The notes below the pieces were generated by a model. It searched no databases. It was not told where the DNA came from and worked only from the letters and a program-made list of their open reading frames with translations. Source: DAIDKA01 sp036498905 (GTDB lineage Bacteria; Pseudomonadota; Gammaproteobacteria; Steroidobacterales; Steroidobacteraceae). Taken from it: a DNA stretch of 64,000 bases. Position numbers and translations under genes: made by a program. This document shows positions 1-8,742 of this stretch, in pieces; within the stretch, counting starts at the first letter, position 1, and the number at the start of each line of letters is the position of its first letter. The stretch is taken from positions 1 to 64,000 of the forward strand of contig DASYER010000122.1 of the NCBI GenBank assembly GCA_036498905.1, given 5' to 3'.

Positions 1-554
1 GAGATGTACTCGCCGGTGCGGGTATCGACGCGGATGACTTCACCCTCGTTGATGAACAGCGGCACGCGCACGACGGCACCGGTTTCGAGCTTCGCCGGTT
101 TCTGGCCGCCGGTGGCGGTGTCCCCGCGCAGGCCCGGGTCGGTCTCCACGATCTTCAGTTCGATATGCGATGGCGGCGTGACCTGCAGCGGCTCGTTGTT
201 CCACAGGGTCACGATGCACAGCGTGCCGTCCTTGAGCCAGATCGCGTTGTCGCCGACCGCGGCCTTGCCGGCGGTGTACTGCTCGAAATTCTCCGGCACC
301 ATGAAAATGAAGAAATCACCGTCCTGATACAGGTACTGCATGTCCATGTCGACCACGTCGGCCGCATCCACGGAATCACCGGATTTGAAAGTGCGCTCGA
401 TCGTGCGCCCGCTCTTCAGATTGCGCACCTTGACGCGGTTGAACGCCTGGCCCTTGCCGGGCTTGACCATCTCGTTCTCGACGATCGAGAACGGTTCGCC
501 ATCCAGCAGGATCTTCATGCCGGACTTAAATTCGCTGGTGTTGTAGCTGGCCAT
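1..554 (-). CDS. efp: Elongation factor P (3' end cut by window edge)
   Basis: Elongation factor P binds ribosomes stalled on polyproline stretches and restarts peptide-bond formation. The minus-strand reading frame begins MASYNTSEFKSG at the ATG on 554-552 and runs off the left edge after 184 codons. Full-length EF-P is about 188 residues, so only a few C-terminal residues are missing. The modification loop reads PGKGQ, with Lys34 as the residue that is beta-lysylated in EF-P of this type. The gene is divergent from epmB, which supplies the (R)-beta-lysine for that modification, so substrate and modifying enzyme share a 37-bp spacer. The EpmA ligase gene is not in the window. Confidence 0.97.
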   Translation of the reverse strand, partial: MASYNTSEFKSGMKILLDGEPFSIVENEMVKPGKGQAFNRVKVRNLKSGRTIERTFKSGDSVDAADVVDMDMQYLYQDGDFFIFMVPENFEQYTAGKAAVGDNAIWLKDGTLCIVTLWNNEPLQVTPPSHIELKIVETDPGLRGDTATGGQKPAKLETGAVVRVPLFINEGEVIRVDTRTGEYI

Positions 555-591
555 TTCTTTCTCGCAGTGCCGGCCCCAAAATGGGTCGCGA

Positions 592-1629
592 ATGATACCG
601 GCAACCACTCTGGGCCGCCAGCCGGCCCCACCTTCCACCTGGCAGCACGAGCTGGCGGGCGCCATAACCGATCCTGCGACCCTGGCGCGCGCCCTGGACC
701 TGGATCCGGGGCTGTTTGTCGGGGCCGGCCGGGCCAGCGAGCTGTTTGCGCTGCGGGTTCCGTTGAGTTTCGTGGACAGGATGCGGCGCGGTGACCCGGC
801 AGACCCCCTGCTGCGCCAGGTCATGCCCCTGGCGGCCGAACTGGCTGACCTGCCCGGTTTCGGGTCTGACCCGCTGGCCGAGCGTGCGGCCTTCAGGGCA
901 CCGGGATTGCTGCAGAAGTACCGGGGCCGGGCGCTGCTCATCGCCAGCGGTGCCTGCGCCGTCAACTGCCGCTACTGCTTCCGTCGCGAATTCCCCTATG
1001 GCGAGCAGCTCGGCAATGCAGGCCTGAACCAGGCGCTGGAGGTCATCGCGAAGGATGCGGGTGTCGAGGAGGTGATTCTCAGCGGCGGTGACCCCTTGAG
1101 CCTGAGTAATGGGCGGCTGCAGGCCATCACCGAGCGGCTGGCGCAGATTCCCCACGTCCGGCGCCTGCGAGTGCACACGCGGCTACCCGTCGTACTGCCA
1201 TCGCGGGTCGACGCCGGATTGGTCGACTGGCTGCGCCGCCTGCCGTGGCCCGTGGTCGTAGTCCTGCACAGCAATCACGGCAATGAGATTGATGACAGCC
1301 TGCGGGCAGCCTGCACGCGCCTGCATGGCGCGGGCGCGACGCTGCTGAACCAGAGCGTGCTGCTGCGCGGAGTGAACGATTCGGTAGCCGCCCTCGCGGA
1401 CCTGTCACAGCGCCTCTTCGAGGCTGGCGTGCTGCCCTATTATCTGCATCTGCTCGATCGAGTGCGCGGCGCGGCACACTTTGACGTGCCGGAAGTGACC
1501 GCACAGCGCCTGGTCGGTGAGCTCGCCTCGGTCCTGTCGGGATACCTGGTCCCAAAGCTGGTCCGAGAGGTGCCGGGCGGACCTGCAAAAATCACTTTGG
1601 GCCCTGAATTTCCACCTTGGGAAATGTGA
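592..1629 (+). CDS. epmB: EF-P beta-lysylation protein EpmB (lysine 2,3-aminomutase family)
   Basis: This 345-residue radical SAM enzyme converts L-alpha-lysine to (R)-beta-lysine, which EpmA attaches to EF-P. The radical SAM cluster motif CAVNCRYC is visible at Cys122, Cys126 and Cys129, followed by the RREFPY stretch typical of the KamA/EpmB family. A VILSGGDPLSL motif and a PLP-type C-terminal region follow. The length matches EpmB rather than the longer clostridial lysine aminomutases. It is divergent from efp, the expected context. The ATG at 592 was chosen because it gives a protein of family length; no strong ribosome-binding site is evident. Confidence 0.95.
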   Translation: MIPATTLGRQPAPPSTWQHELAGAITDPATLARALDLDPGLFVGAGRASELFALRVPLSFVDRMRRGDPADPLLRQVMPLAAELADLPGFGSDPLAERAAFRAPGLLQKYRGRALLIASGACAVNCRYCFRREFPYGEQLGNAGLNQALEVIAKDAGVEEVILSGGDPLSLSNGRLQAITERLAQIPHVRRLRVHTRLPVVLPSRVDAGLVDWLRRLPWPVVVVLHSNHGNEIDDSLRAACTRLHGAGATLLNQSVLLRGVNDSVAALADLSQRLFEAGVLPYYLHLLDRVRGAAHFDVPEVTAQRLVGELASVLSGYLVPKLVREVPGGPAKITLGPEFPPWEM

Positions 1630-1712
1630 GACCCGTCGCACGCGGCCGCCCGCATACCCGGTGCTAGACTCCTGCGCAGAAAATGCCAGCGCCGCTGCGA
1701 AAGGCGCCGTTG

Positions 1713-1734
1713 GCTTAATAGCCTAGGATTAAGC
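1713..1734 (+). promoter_or_regulatory. Inverted repeat over the ribosome-binding site of the FimX-like gene
   Basis: A perfect 7-bp inverted repeat (GCTTAAT ... ATTAAGC, loop of 8) ends one base before the TTG start at 1736. The Shine-Dalgarno AGGA at 1725-1728 lies in the loop and at the edge of the 3' arm. The arrangement could act as an RNA hairpin masking the start or as a DNA operator. A candidate extended -10 (TGCTAGACT, 1662-1670) lies upstream. The repeat is seen directly; its function is inferred. Confidence 0.45.
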
Positions 1735-1735
1735 T

Positions 1736-3805
1736 TTGTCCGACCAGAATGCAGTTCCACTGATCGTACTGTCCGCGACGCGCGATCCCGTGGAAGTCAT
1801 CAATGGGGTGCTGCGGCGCGCCGGACACGCCGCGCACTGCACCTGGATTCCATCCTTGCGGGATCTGGGCGATGCGATCACCCAGCTGAACCCTGAATTG
1901 ATTCTGCACTTCGAGCCGACCGGCGAGGACCTGATCGCGGCGGTCGCCGTGCGCGACCAGATCGCCGCCTCCGTGCCGCTGGTCGTGGTGGATGACTCGG
2001 TGACGGAAGCGCGCATCGCCGATGCCATGATCAAGGGCGCACGCGATGCGGTGTCCACCGACAGCCCCGAGCGTCTGCAGGCAGTCATGACGCGCGAGCT
2101 GCGTGCGCATCGTATGGAGCGCGCCCTGGAGGGTACGCTGCGGACGGCGCGCGACGCGCGCCGCCAGCTCGCCTCGGTGCTGCAGCATTCGAACGATGCC
2201 ATCGCCCAGGTCCAGGAAGGGATTCTGGTTGATGCCAATGCCTCGTGGCTGGAGCTGTTCGGCTACGAACTCACCGCAATTGCCGGGCAGCCCATCATGG
2301 ACATGTTCGAGCAGGGGACCCACGCGGCATTGAAGGGCGCCCTGGCCGCCTGCCTGCAGGGCCGCTGGACCAATCATCCGATCAGCGCCGAGATCCGCTC
2401 CGCCGATGGCACGCACCGGCCGTTCGACCTGGTGCTGGCGCTGGGCGAGCATGAGGGCGATCCGTGCGTGCAGCTGATCATCGCCTCGCGCAAGGACGAG
2501 TCGCGCAAATTCGAAGAGGATCTAGCGGATGCCGTGCGCCGCGATCCGACCACCGGCCTGCTGTACCGCCTGCCGCTGCTCACGGCCGTCAAGGCGCGCC
2601 TCGGCACACCCCTGGCCGGTGGCGTGCGCTACTTCGCCGTGATCAAACCGGACAAGTTCGCGACTGTGGAGCGCGATCTGGGTCTCTTCGCCAGCGAAGA
2701 TGTGCTGTCGAGCTTCTCGGCGCTGCTGCGCGAAGGCCTGCATGCCAGTGAAATCATCGGCCGCCTCGGTGGCACCAGCGTCATGATCCTGCTGGAGCGT
2801 GGCAACGCTCACGACGTCGAAGCGTGGGGCGCACAGCTGGTGGATCGGGTGGCGAAGCGGGTGATTGCAGTGGGCGATAAATCCCTGTCCATCACCTGTT
2901 CGGTGGGATTGAGTGTCGCACCGACCGCCGCCGCAGACCCGACCAGTGCCCAGGCCGATGCCGATGCTGCCGTTGCCGACGCACTCGAGGCCTGCGCGAA
3001 GGCCGTGACACGCGGTGGCAACCAGGTCGCGCAGTCCGACAAGGCCGACAACGACTCCCGTGTCAAAGGGTACGACCAGGTCTGGGTCAAGCACATCAAG
3101 GCCGCCTTGATGGAGAACCGCTTTCGGCTCGTGCAACAACCGATTGCCAGCCTCGGCGGCGGAGAGAGCACGATGTTCGATGTGCTGCTGCGCATGATGG
3201 ACACGAACGGCAAGGAGGTCCTGCCGGGCGAGTTCATGCCGGCGGCCGAGCGCAATGACCTGCTGAAGAATATCGATCGCTGGGTAGTCGGAGCGTCGCT
3301 GTCGTTCGCCGCGCAGCGCAAGCCCGGCTGCCTGTTCGTGCGCCTATCACATGAGACGTTGAAGGACGGATCATTTGTCGGATGGGTGGACAACCAGGTC
3401 CGTGCCACCCGCGCGGATGCGCAACGGTTGTGTTTCCAGGCCCATGAGGAAGTCGTGGCCACCTACCTGGCGCGGGTGCAGAAGCTCAGCCAGGATCTGC
3501 GCGAGCGCGGGTTTCGCTTCGCGATCGAGCGCTTCGGCTCCGGCCGCGATCCGCAAGGACTGATGGAGTCGATCGGCCTGGACTTCGTGAAGATCGACGG
3601 CGCCCTGGTGCAGGGACTCACCAGCGACCAGGACCTGCAGCAGCGCGTACGGGTGCTGGTCGAACAGGCCAAAGCACGCAATATCGAGACCGTCGCCGAA
3701 CGGGTCGAGGATGCGAACACCATGGCCGTGCTGTGGCAGCTGGGCGTGCAGTATGTGCAGGGCTACCTGGTGCACGCGCCCGAAGAGATCGTTCTGCGCG
3801 GCTGA
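1736..3805 (+). CDS. fimX: FimX-like REC-PAS-GGDEF-EAL protein with degenerate catalytic motifs
   Basis: This 689-residue protein is likely a c-di-GMP receptor controlling type IV pili, as FimX does in Pseudomonas and Xanthomonas. A receiver-like domain covers about 1-125 and has FEP where the phospho-acceptor Asp would be. A PAS domain follows at about 145-255, a GGDEF domain at about 265-430 and an EAL domain at about 450-689. The GGDEF signature is GGTSV (345-349) and the EAL signature is DVL (482-484), so neither cyclase nor diesterase activity is expected. The QQPI segment (467-470), FKxID-like VKID and the overall 690-residue length match FimX. The start is TTG with AGGA seven bases upstream. 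No pilus genes are nearby, so the function rests on architecture alone. Confidence 0.75.
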   Translation: MSDQNAVPLIVLSATRDPVEVINGVLRRAGHAAHCTWIPSLRDLGDAITQLNPELILHFEPTGEDLIAAVAVRDQIAASVPLVVVDDSVTEARIADAMIKGARDAVSTDSPERLQAVMTRELRAHRMERALEGTLRTARDARRQLASVLQHSNDAIAQVQEGILVDANASWLELFGYELTAIAGQPIMDMFEQGTHAALKGALAACLQGRWTNHPISAEIRSADGTHRPFDLVLALGEHEGDPCVQLIIASRKDESRKFEEDLADAVRRDPTTGLLYRLPLLTAVKARLGTPLAGGVRYFAVIKPDKFATVERDLGLFASEDVLSSFSALLREGLHASEIIGRLGGTSVMILLERGNAHDVEAWGAQLVDRVAKRVIAVGDKSLSITCSVGLSVAPTAAADPTSAQADADAAVADALEACAKAVTRGGNQVAQSDKADNDSRVKGYDQVWVKHIKAALMENRFRLVQQPIASLGGGESTMFDVLLRMMDTNGKEVLPGEFMPAAERNDLLKNIDRWVVGASLSFAAQRKPGCLFVRLSHETLKDGSFVGWVDNQVRATRADAQRLCFQAHEEVVATYLARVQKLSQDLRERGFRFAIERFGSGRDPQGLMESIGLDFVKIDGALVQGLTSDQDLQQRVRVLVEQAKARNIETVAERVEDANTMAVLWQLGVQYVQGYLVHAPEEIVLRG

Positions 3806-3815
3806 GCGTGCGCTC

Positions 3816-3831
3816 GGGGTGGGATCACCCC
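3816..3831. terminator. Hairpin between convergent genes
   Basis: GGGGTG and CACCCC form a perfect 6-bp stem around a GGAT loop at the junction of the convergent FimX-like and LLM oxidoreductase genes. It overlaps the last codons of the latter. There is no clear T tract, so its use as a bidirectional terminator is an inference from position. Confidence 0.4.
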
Positions 3832-4832
3832 TTCAGCTGTGGAGCGACCTCATAGGCGAACAGGCGTGCCGAGTCCTGCGCGAACTGCAGCGGCATGTCG
3901 CCAAACATCATCTGACACAGAAAGAAATTACCGCCCACCGCCTCGGTCTGGGCGCGCACGAATTCCGTCACCCGTTGGGGAGTGCCGGCGACGGCCATGC
4001 CAGCGGCTTCGATCTCATCCCACTGCAGCGGAACCGCGATCGGGAAGGGCGTGCCGCGCCGGTCCCACAGCGCCGCGAGCGAGGCGCGCCAGCGCGGATA
4101 GGCCGCGCGCGCCGCGCTGCGGGCCTCCCCGTCCGTCTCGGCGACCACGACATGTCGGCATACGCCCATGAAGGGCAGATCCTGCGGGGACTTACCCAAA
4201 GCGGCCCACTCCTGGCGATAGCGCTGCAGGGCTGCCTGCGCCACGGCAGCTGGCCGCAGGGAAATCACGTTGGCTGCAACCGATGCCGCCCAGACCGCTG
4301 CGTCCGGATTTCCCAATCCATACCAGATCGGCGGGCGCGGCTGCTGCAGGCAACGCAGCACCATCGGGAAATCGTGCACCTGGAAGTGCTCGCCGGCAAA
4401 ATTGACCGGTGTCGAGGTGAGCGCGGCAATCACGATGTCCCGTGCTTCCTCGTAACGCTTGTTCGTCGTCGTCGGATCTATGCCGTAGAGCTCCTGCTCC
4501 AGGGCCACGGCCCCGCGTCCCATGCCCAATTGCAATCGCCCGCCGCTTAATTGGTCGAGCATGCAGATCTCCTCGGCCAGACGCATCGGGTGGTACAGCG
4601 CGGTCACATATACCATCGGACCGAAGCGCAGCGTGCGGGTGCGCTGCGCTACTGCGGAAAGGTAGACATTGGGCGAGGGCGCGAAACCCAGCGGCGTGCC
4701 ATGGTGCTCGGCGACGTGATAGGAATAAAACCCCAGCTGATCGAGAGTTTCCGTGAAGCGCAGGCGCGCCTCAAAATGCGCATGTGGTGTCAGGCCGCTG
4801 TCGTCGACATGGTCCATGACGCCGAACTTCAT
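3825..4832 (-). CDS. LLM-class (luciferase-like) flavin-dependent oxidoreductase
   Basis: This protein of about 335 residues belongs to the bacterial-luciferase-like monooxygenase family, which uses reduced flavin (FMNH2 or F420) to oxidise varied organic substrates. The N-terminal YHVAEHHGTPLG segment and the internal LSGGRLQLGMGRG segment are hallmarks of the TIM-barrel fold of this family. The second ATG (4832) is preferred because GGGAG lies six bases upstream, whereas it directly abuts the first ATG at 4838. It starts 27 bp after ispA on the same strand and may be the last gene of the idi-hpnH-ispA operon, which hints at a role in isoprenoid or hopanoid metabolism. The substrate cannot be read from the sequence. 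Confidence 0.85.
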   Translation of the reverse strand: MKFGVMDHVDDSGLTPHAHFEARLRFTETLDQLGFYSYHVAEHHGTPLGFAPSPNVYLSAVAQRTRTLRFGPMVYVTALYHPMRLAEEICMLDQLSGGRLQLGMGRGAVALEQELYGIDPTTTNKRYEEARDIVIAALTSTPVNFAGEHFQVHDFPMVLRCLQQPRPPIWYGLGNPDAAVWAASVAANVISLRPAAVAQAALQRYRQEWAALGKSPQDLPFMGVCRHVVVAETDGEARSAARAAYPRWRASLAALWDRRGTPFPIAVPLQWDEIEAAGMAVAGTPQRVTEFVRAQTEAVGGNFFLCQMMFGDMPLQFAQDSARLFAYEVAPQLKG

Positions 4833-4859
4833 CCGCATCTCCCTCGCATCTGAAGAGCT

Positions 4860-5777
4860 TCAGGACTGGCGCTTCAGCAACCACTCCGCCAGCAGACGCA
4901 GCGGGTCGGCGGCACGCTCGAAAGGCGCCAGGGCAGCCAGCGCCTCGGCATGCAGCTTCTGCATCCGCTGCTGCGAGGCCGCGACGCCGATCACCGCCGG
5001 AAAAGTCGGTTTGGCGCGCGCGCTGTCGGCGCCAGTGGCCTTGCCGAGCGTGGAGGCATCTCCGAGCACGTCGAGCAGGTCATCCTGGATCTGGAAGGCC
5101 AGGCCAATCGCGGTCGAAAATTGGTTCAGGTTCTCGCGGCGCGCTGCGCTCAGCGCCGGCACGCATGCGGCCGCCATCATCACGCTGACCTTGATCAGGG
5201 CACCGGTCTTGCGAGCATGCATCTGCTCGACCTCGGCGATACCAATCGCCTGACCCTGCACACCCAGATCGATGGCCTGGCCGCCGGCCATGCCGAACGT
5301 GCCGCTGGCTTCCGCCAGCAGGTCGATGAGTTTCAGGCGGATCGCCGGATCGGGCGGCAGTTTCGGATCGCGCGCCAGCAGCTGGAATGCCAACGGTTGC
5401 AGCGCGTCGCCGACCAGCACGGCGGTAGCCTCGTCATAGGCCTTGTGGCAGGTGGGCCGACCCCGGCGCAGGTCGTCATCGTCCATGGCCGGCAGGTCGT
5501 CATGGACCAGAGAGTACACATGGACCAGCTCGATCGCGCAGGCGGCCGCTTCGACCTGGTCATCATCAAGGCCCAAGGTGCGGCCGGTGGCGAATACCAG
5601 TGCCGGACGAATGCGTTTGCCGCCGCCCAGAACACTGTAACGCATGGCTTCGTGCAAGCGTGCCGGGACCTCATCAGCGCCCGGGAGCCGGCTCGCCAGG
5701 GCCTGTTCCATGCGCGTCTGCCACTGACTCAGCTGCTGGCCGAAGGCGGCGAGTTCGCCGCGCGGCTGCGCCGTCAA
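4860..5777 (-). CDS. ispA: Farnesyl diphosphate synthase
   Basis: This 305-residue short-chain trans-prenyl transferase condenses IPP with DMAPP and GPP to give farnesyl diphosphate, the precursor of squalene. The first Asp-rich motif DDLPAMDDDD is at about 93-102 and the second, DDLLD, at 232-236. GGGKRIRPAL (51-60) is the IPP-binding segment. The ATG overlaps the hpnH stop by 4 bp (ATGA), so translation is probably coupled. In many gammaproteobacteria ispA lies between xseB and dxs. Here those two genes sit about 18 kb away without it, and ispA is part of the hopanoid locus. Confidence 0.95.
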   Translation of the reverse strand: MTAQPRGELAAFGQQLSQWQTRMEQALASRLPGADEVPARLHEAMRYSVLGGGKRIRPALVFATGRTLGLDDDQVEAAACAIELVHVYSLVHDDLPAMDDDDLRRGRPTCHKAYDEATAVLVGDALQPLAFQLLARDPKLPPDPAIRLKLIDLLAEASGTFGMAGGQAIDLGVQGQAIGIAEVEQMHARKTGALIKVSVMMAAACVPALSAARRENLNQFSTAIGLAFQIQDDLLDVLGDASTLGKATGADSARAKPTFPAVIGVAASQQRMQKLHAEALAALAPFERAADPLRLLAEWLLKRQS

Positions 5778-6925
5778 AGCAAATCACCCTCGATCTTGCG
5801 ATCGGGCCGCTTGATGTCGTCCACTGAAATCCTGACTTCGCTGGGCACGGGGAGACTGCCATTCTCGATGTTCAGCGCCAGGTCCGGGGCCATCGGTCCG
5901 AACACCTTCGGGCCGCGCAACGAGGTCAACAGCGCCTTGAGCGGATGACGGAAGGCGTCATTCACCGCCGTGCCCTCAAACCCGCAGTGCGCCATGCAGT
6001 TGTTGCACTTCTGATTGTTGCCGATGCCGTACTTGGCCCACTCGGTGTCCTCGATCAGGGACTTGTAGGAGCTCGCATAACCCTCATCCGAGAGCAGATA
6101 ACAGGGTCGCTGCCAACCGAAGACGTTATAGGTCGGGTTGCTCCATGGCGTACAGGCATAGGACTGATTGCCGGCCAGGAAGTCCAGAAACAGGGAGGAA
6201 TGGTTGAAGGTCCAGGTGCGCTTGCGATCCCCCTGCTTCTGGCGCTTGAACACCTCGCGGAACAGGCGCTTGCTGGCGCTGCGGCCCAGGAATACGTCCT
6301 GGCGCGGCGCGTGTTCGTAGCTGAAGCCCGGGGAAACCGTGATGCCCTCGATGCCAAGTTTCATCGAGGTGTCGAAGAATTCCGCCACTTCGTCGGGATT
6401 CTCTCCGCTGAACAGCGTGCAGTTGATGGTGACCCGGAAGCCCTTGGAGCGCGCCAGCCGGATGGCCGCAACAGCCTTCTCGTACACCCCTTCCAGGCAC
6501 ACCGATTCGTCGTGGCGTTCCTTATTGCCGTCCAGATGAACGGAGAACGTCAGGTACTTCGAAGGCTGGTACTCGTCGATATGCTTGGACAGCAGGATCG
6601 CATTGGTGCACAGATAGACGAACTTCTTGCGTGCGACGATGCCGGCGACGATCTGCGGCATCTCCTTGTGGATGAGCGGCTCGCCCCCGGGAATCGACAC
6701 CATGGGGGCGCCACATTCATCGACGGCCTTCAGCGCATCCTCGAGGCTGACCCGCTTTTGCAGAATCTCCTTCGGATAGTCGATCTTGCCGCACCCGGCG
6801 CAGGCCAAGTTGCATTGAAACAACGGCTCCAGCATCAGGACCAGCGGATAATGACGGTCACGGCGCAGCTTCCGCCCGGCAATATAGGTGGCGACCTTCA
6901 GCTGCTGAATCAACGGTATGCCCAT
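5774..6925 (-). CDS. hpnH: Adenosyl-hopane synthase HpnH (radical SAM)
   Basis: HpnH joins the 5'-deoxyadenosyl group of SAM to diploptene, forming adenosylhopane, the first C35 hopanoid. The 383-residue protein begins MGIPLIQQLKVATYIAGRKL, a characteristic start for this family. The radical SAM motif CNLACAGC is at Cys38, Cys42 and Cys45, and a GGEPL segment follows. The C-terminal region holds the further conserved cysteines CNNCMAHCG. A clear AGGAG lies upstream of the ATG. It follows idi by 26 bp and overlaps ispA by 4 bp, forming a precursor-to-hopanoid operon. Confidence 0.96.
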   Translation of the reverse strand: MGIPLIQQLKVATYIAGRKLRRDRHYPLVLMLEPLFQCNLACAGCGKIDYPKEILQKRVSLEDALKAVDECGAPMVSIPGGEPLIHKEMPQIVAGIVARKKFVYLCTNAILLSKHIDEYQPSKYLTFSVHLDGNKERHDESVCLEGVYEKAVAAIRLARSKGFRVTINCTLFSGENPDEVAEFFDTSMKLGIEGITVSPGFSYEHAPRQDVFLGRSASKRLFREVFKRQKQGDRKRTWTFNHSSLFLDFLAGNQSYACTPWSNPTYNVFGWQRPCYLLSDEGYASSYKSLIEDTEWAKYGIGNNQKCNNCMAHCGFEGTAVNDAFRHPLKALLTSLRGPKVFGPMAPDLALNIENGSLPVPSEVRISVDDIKRPDRKIEGDLL

Positions 6926-6951
6926 GCGGACTCCTAACTATGTCGGTCCCA

Positions 6952-7518
6952 TTATGAACGGGTTGCGAGCACGGCGGGGCGGTGATCTTGCCAGACCCGC
7001 TCCCATTCCATAATGAACCAGGGCGTAAACTGCCCAGGTCGGCGCTCCGCCATTTCGGCCTGCAGTTGGGCCGGGCTGAGCCAGCGCAGCCCCGCAATCT
7101 CCTGCGGGTCGGCCTGGATGGGACTTTGGGTACGACCCATGTATACCGAACAAAGTTCGTTTTCGGCCCCATTGGCATCCCACTGGGCCTGATATTGGAA
7201 TTTGAACAGGAACTGCAGAGGGCAGCGCACGCCCAATTCCTCGTGCAGGCGCCGCTGGATGGCGATCTCCATGCTCTCCTCACGACGCGGATGACTGCAA
7301 CAACTGTTGGACCAGTACAATGGCCATAGGCGTTTGGCAGCGGAACGCTGCTGCAAGAGAAGTTCGCCGCTTGGGTTGAAAATGAGCAGCGAGAAAGCCC
7401 GGTGTAAGATGCCTCGGCCATCATGGCATTGCGCCTTGCTCATATGTCCGACTTCGCGGTCCGCTTCATCTACAAGGATGAGCGTATCTGCACTGTCCAA
7501 GCGACCATCATCCATCAA
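6952..7518 (-). CDS. idi: Isopentenyl-diphosphate delta-isomerase, type I
   Basis: This 188-residue Nudix-fold enzyme interconverts IPP and DMAPP and so balances the substrates for IspA. The catalytic cysteine lies in NSCCSHP (residues 71-77) and the catalytic glutamate in the GAENE segment (117-121). The Nudix-like HPRREE region also matches type I Idi. GGAGG stands eight bases upstream of the ATG at 7518, which fixes the start. It heads the minus-strand operon idi-hpnH-ispA and is divergent from hpnI across only 21 bp, so the two promoters must overlap each other or the neighbouring coding regions. Confidence 0.94.
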   Translation of the reverse strand: MMDDGRLDSADTLILVDEADREVGHMSKAQCHDGRGILHRAFSLLIFNPSGELLLQQRSAAKRLWPLYWSNSCCSHPRREESMEIAIQRRLHEELGVRCPLQFLFKFQYQAQWDANGAENELCSVYMGRTQSPIQADPQEIAGLRWLSPAQLQAEMAERRPGQFTPWFIMEWERVWQDHRPAVLATRS

Positions 7519-7539
7519 CAGGTACCTCCAAGCCCGCGC

Positions 7540-8742
7540 ATGATAACCGTCCTGGAAACAGCCACGCCAGCCTTAAGCCCGGACCTCGGAATCCTCGGCT
7601 GGGTCGGCGTCGCGCTGGCGGCGCTGGCGGCCCTCTACACGCTGCTTGCCTTAGTCGGTGCACTGCTGCGACCCCGGCGTCGGACGCACTGGCCGGGCTC
7701 GGTCGCATTGCCCGGCGTGACCATTCTGAAGCCCTTGTGTGGAGCGGAGCCGCGGTTGTACGAGTGCCTGCACAGTTTCTGCAATCAGGCATGGCCGCAT
7801 CTGCAGATCGTATTTGGAGTCCGTGATGCGGCCGATCCGGCCGTCGCGGTCGTGCGACGACTGCAGCATGAATTTCCGACCCTGGACCTGGCCCTGGTGC
7901 TCGACGGCACCTACCATGGCAGCAATGGCAAGGTCAGCAACCTCATCAACATCGTGGCCGTCGCCAAGCATGATTTTCTGATCATCGTCGACAGCGATAT
8001 CCGGGTCGAACCCGGGTACGTGCAGCAAGTCGTGGCGCCCCTGCTGGATGAGACCGTCGGGATCGTGACCTGCCCGTATGTAGGCCGCCCGCTTGCCGAT
8101 ACCTGGTCGCAGCTGGGCGCGCAATTCATCAACGGCTGGTTCGTCCCCTCGGTATTCGTGGCGGCGTTGTTCGGCTCACGTGCCTTCGCCTTCGGCGCGA
8201 CCATCGCGCTGCGACGCAAAGTCCTCGAGGCGATCGGCGGCCTGCCCGCGATCGCCGACCAGCTGGCCGACGACTATCGCCTCGGGGAACTCACCCGCGA
8301 ACTTGGCCTGCGCACCGTTTTGTCTGAAGTCGTGGTGGAGACCGTCGTCGAGGAGCGCAGTTTGCAGGATCTGCTCGGTCACGAACTGCGCTGGCTGCGC
8401 ACCATCAGGACGGTGCGCCCTTTGGGGTACAGCCTGGCCTTCGTGAGCTTCGCTCTGCCCGTGGCATTGATCGGCGCTGCGTTGGCGCGCGGCGCACCGC
8501 CGGCGCTGCTGGCGCTGGCAGTGACGGCGCTGCTGCGCCTGGCCATGCACTTATACTGGAGTGCCGCGGGAGATCGCTCGACCTTGACCCGGCTGTGGGC
8601 CGTACCCTTGCATGACTGCTCGTTGCTCGGGGTATGGTGCTGGGCCTTCCTGGGACAACGCGTCCATTGGGGCCAGACCAGTTTCCACCTGGCACAGGAT
8701 GGCTCGGTCTCACCCCTGGCTACCCCGCTCGAGAACGAGTAG
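7540..8742 (+). CDS. hpnI: Hopanoid glycosyltransferase HpnI
   Basis: HpnI is a membrane GT2-type (ceramide glucosyltransferase-like) enzyme that adds N-acetylglucosamine to bacteriohopanetetrol. The 400-residue protein has an N-terminal membrane helix (about 18-42). The catalytic DSD lies at 151-153, a QLADDY segment near 240 supplies the later aspartates, and an ELRW segment corresponds to the xxRW motif. Hydrophobic helices near the C terminus follow. The frame is open further upstream to 7423, but the ATG at 7540 gives the family N terminus (MITVLET) and clears the divergent idi start. Its stop overlaps the GTG of hpnK by one base. Confidence 0.92.
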   Translation: MITVLETATPALSPDLGILGWVGVALAALAALYTLLALVGALLRPRRRTHWPGSVALPGVTILKPLCGAEPRLYECLHSFCNQAWPHLQIVFGVRDAADPAVAVVRRLQHEFPTLDLALVLDGTYHGSNGKVSNLINIVAVAKHDFLIIVDSDIRVEPGYVQQVVAPLLDETVGIVTCPYVGRPLADTWSQLGAQFINGWFVPSVFVAALFGSRAFAFGATIALRRKVLEAIGGLPAIADQLADDYRLGELTRELGLRTVLSEVVVETVVEERSLQDLLGHELRWLRTIRTVRPLGYSLAFVSFALPVALIGAALARGAPPALLALAVTALLRLAMHLYWSAAGDRSTLTRLWAVPLHDCSLLGVWCWAFLGQRVHWGQTSFHLAQDGSVSPLATPLENE

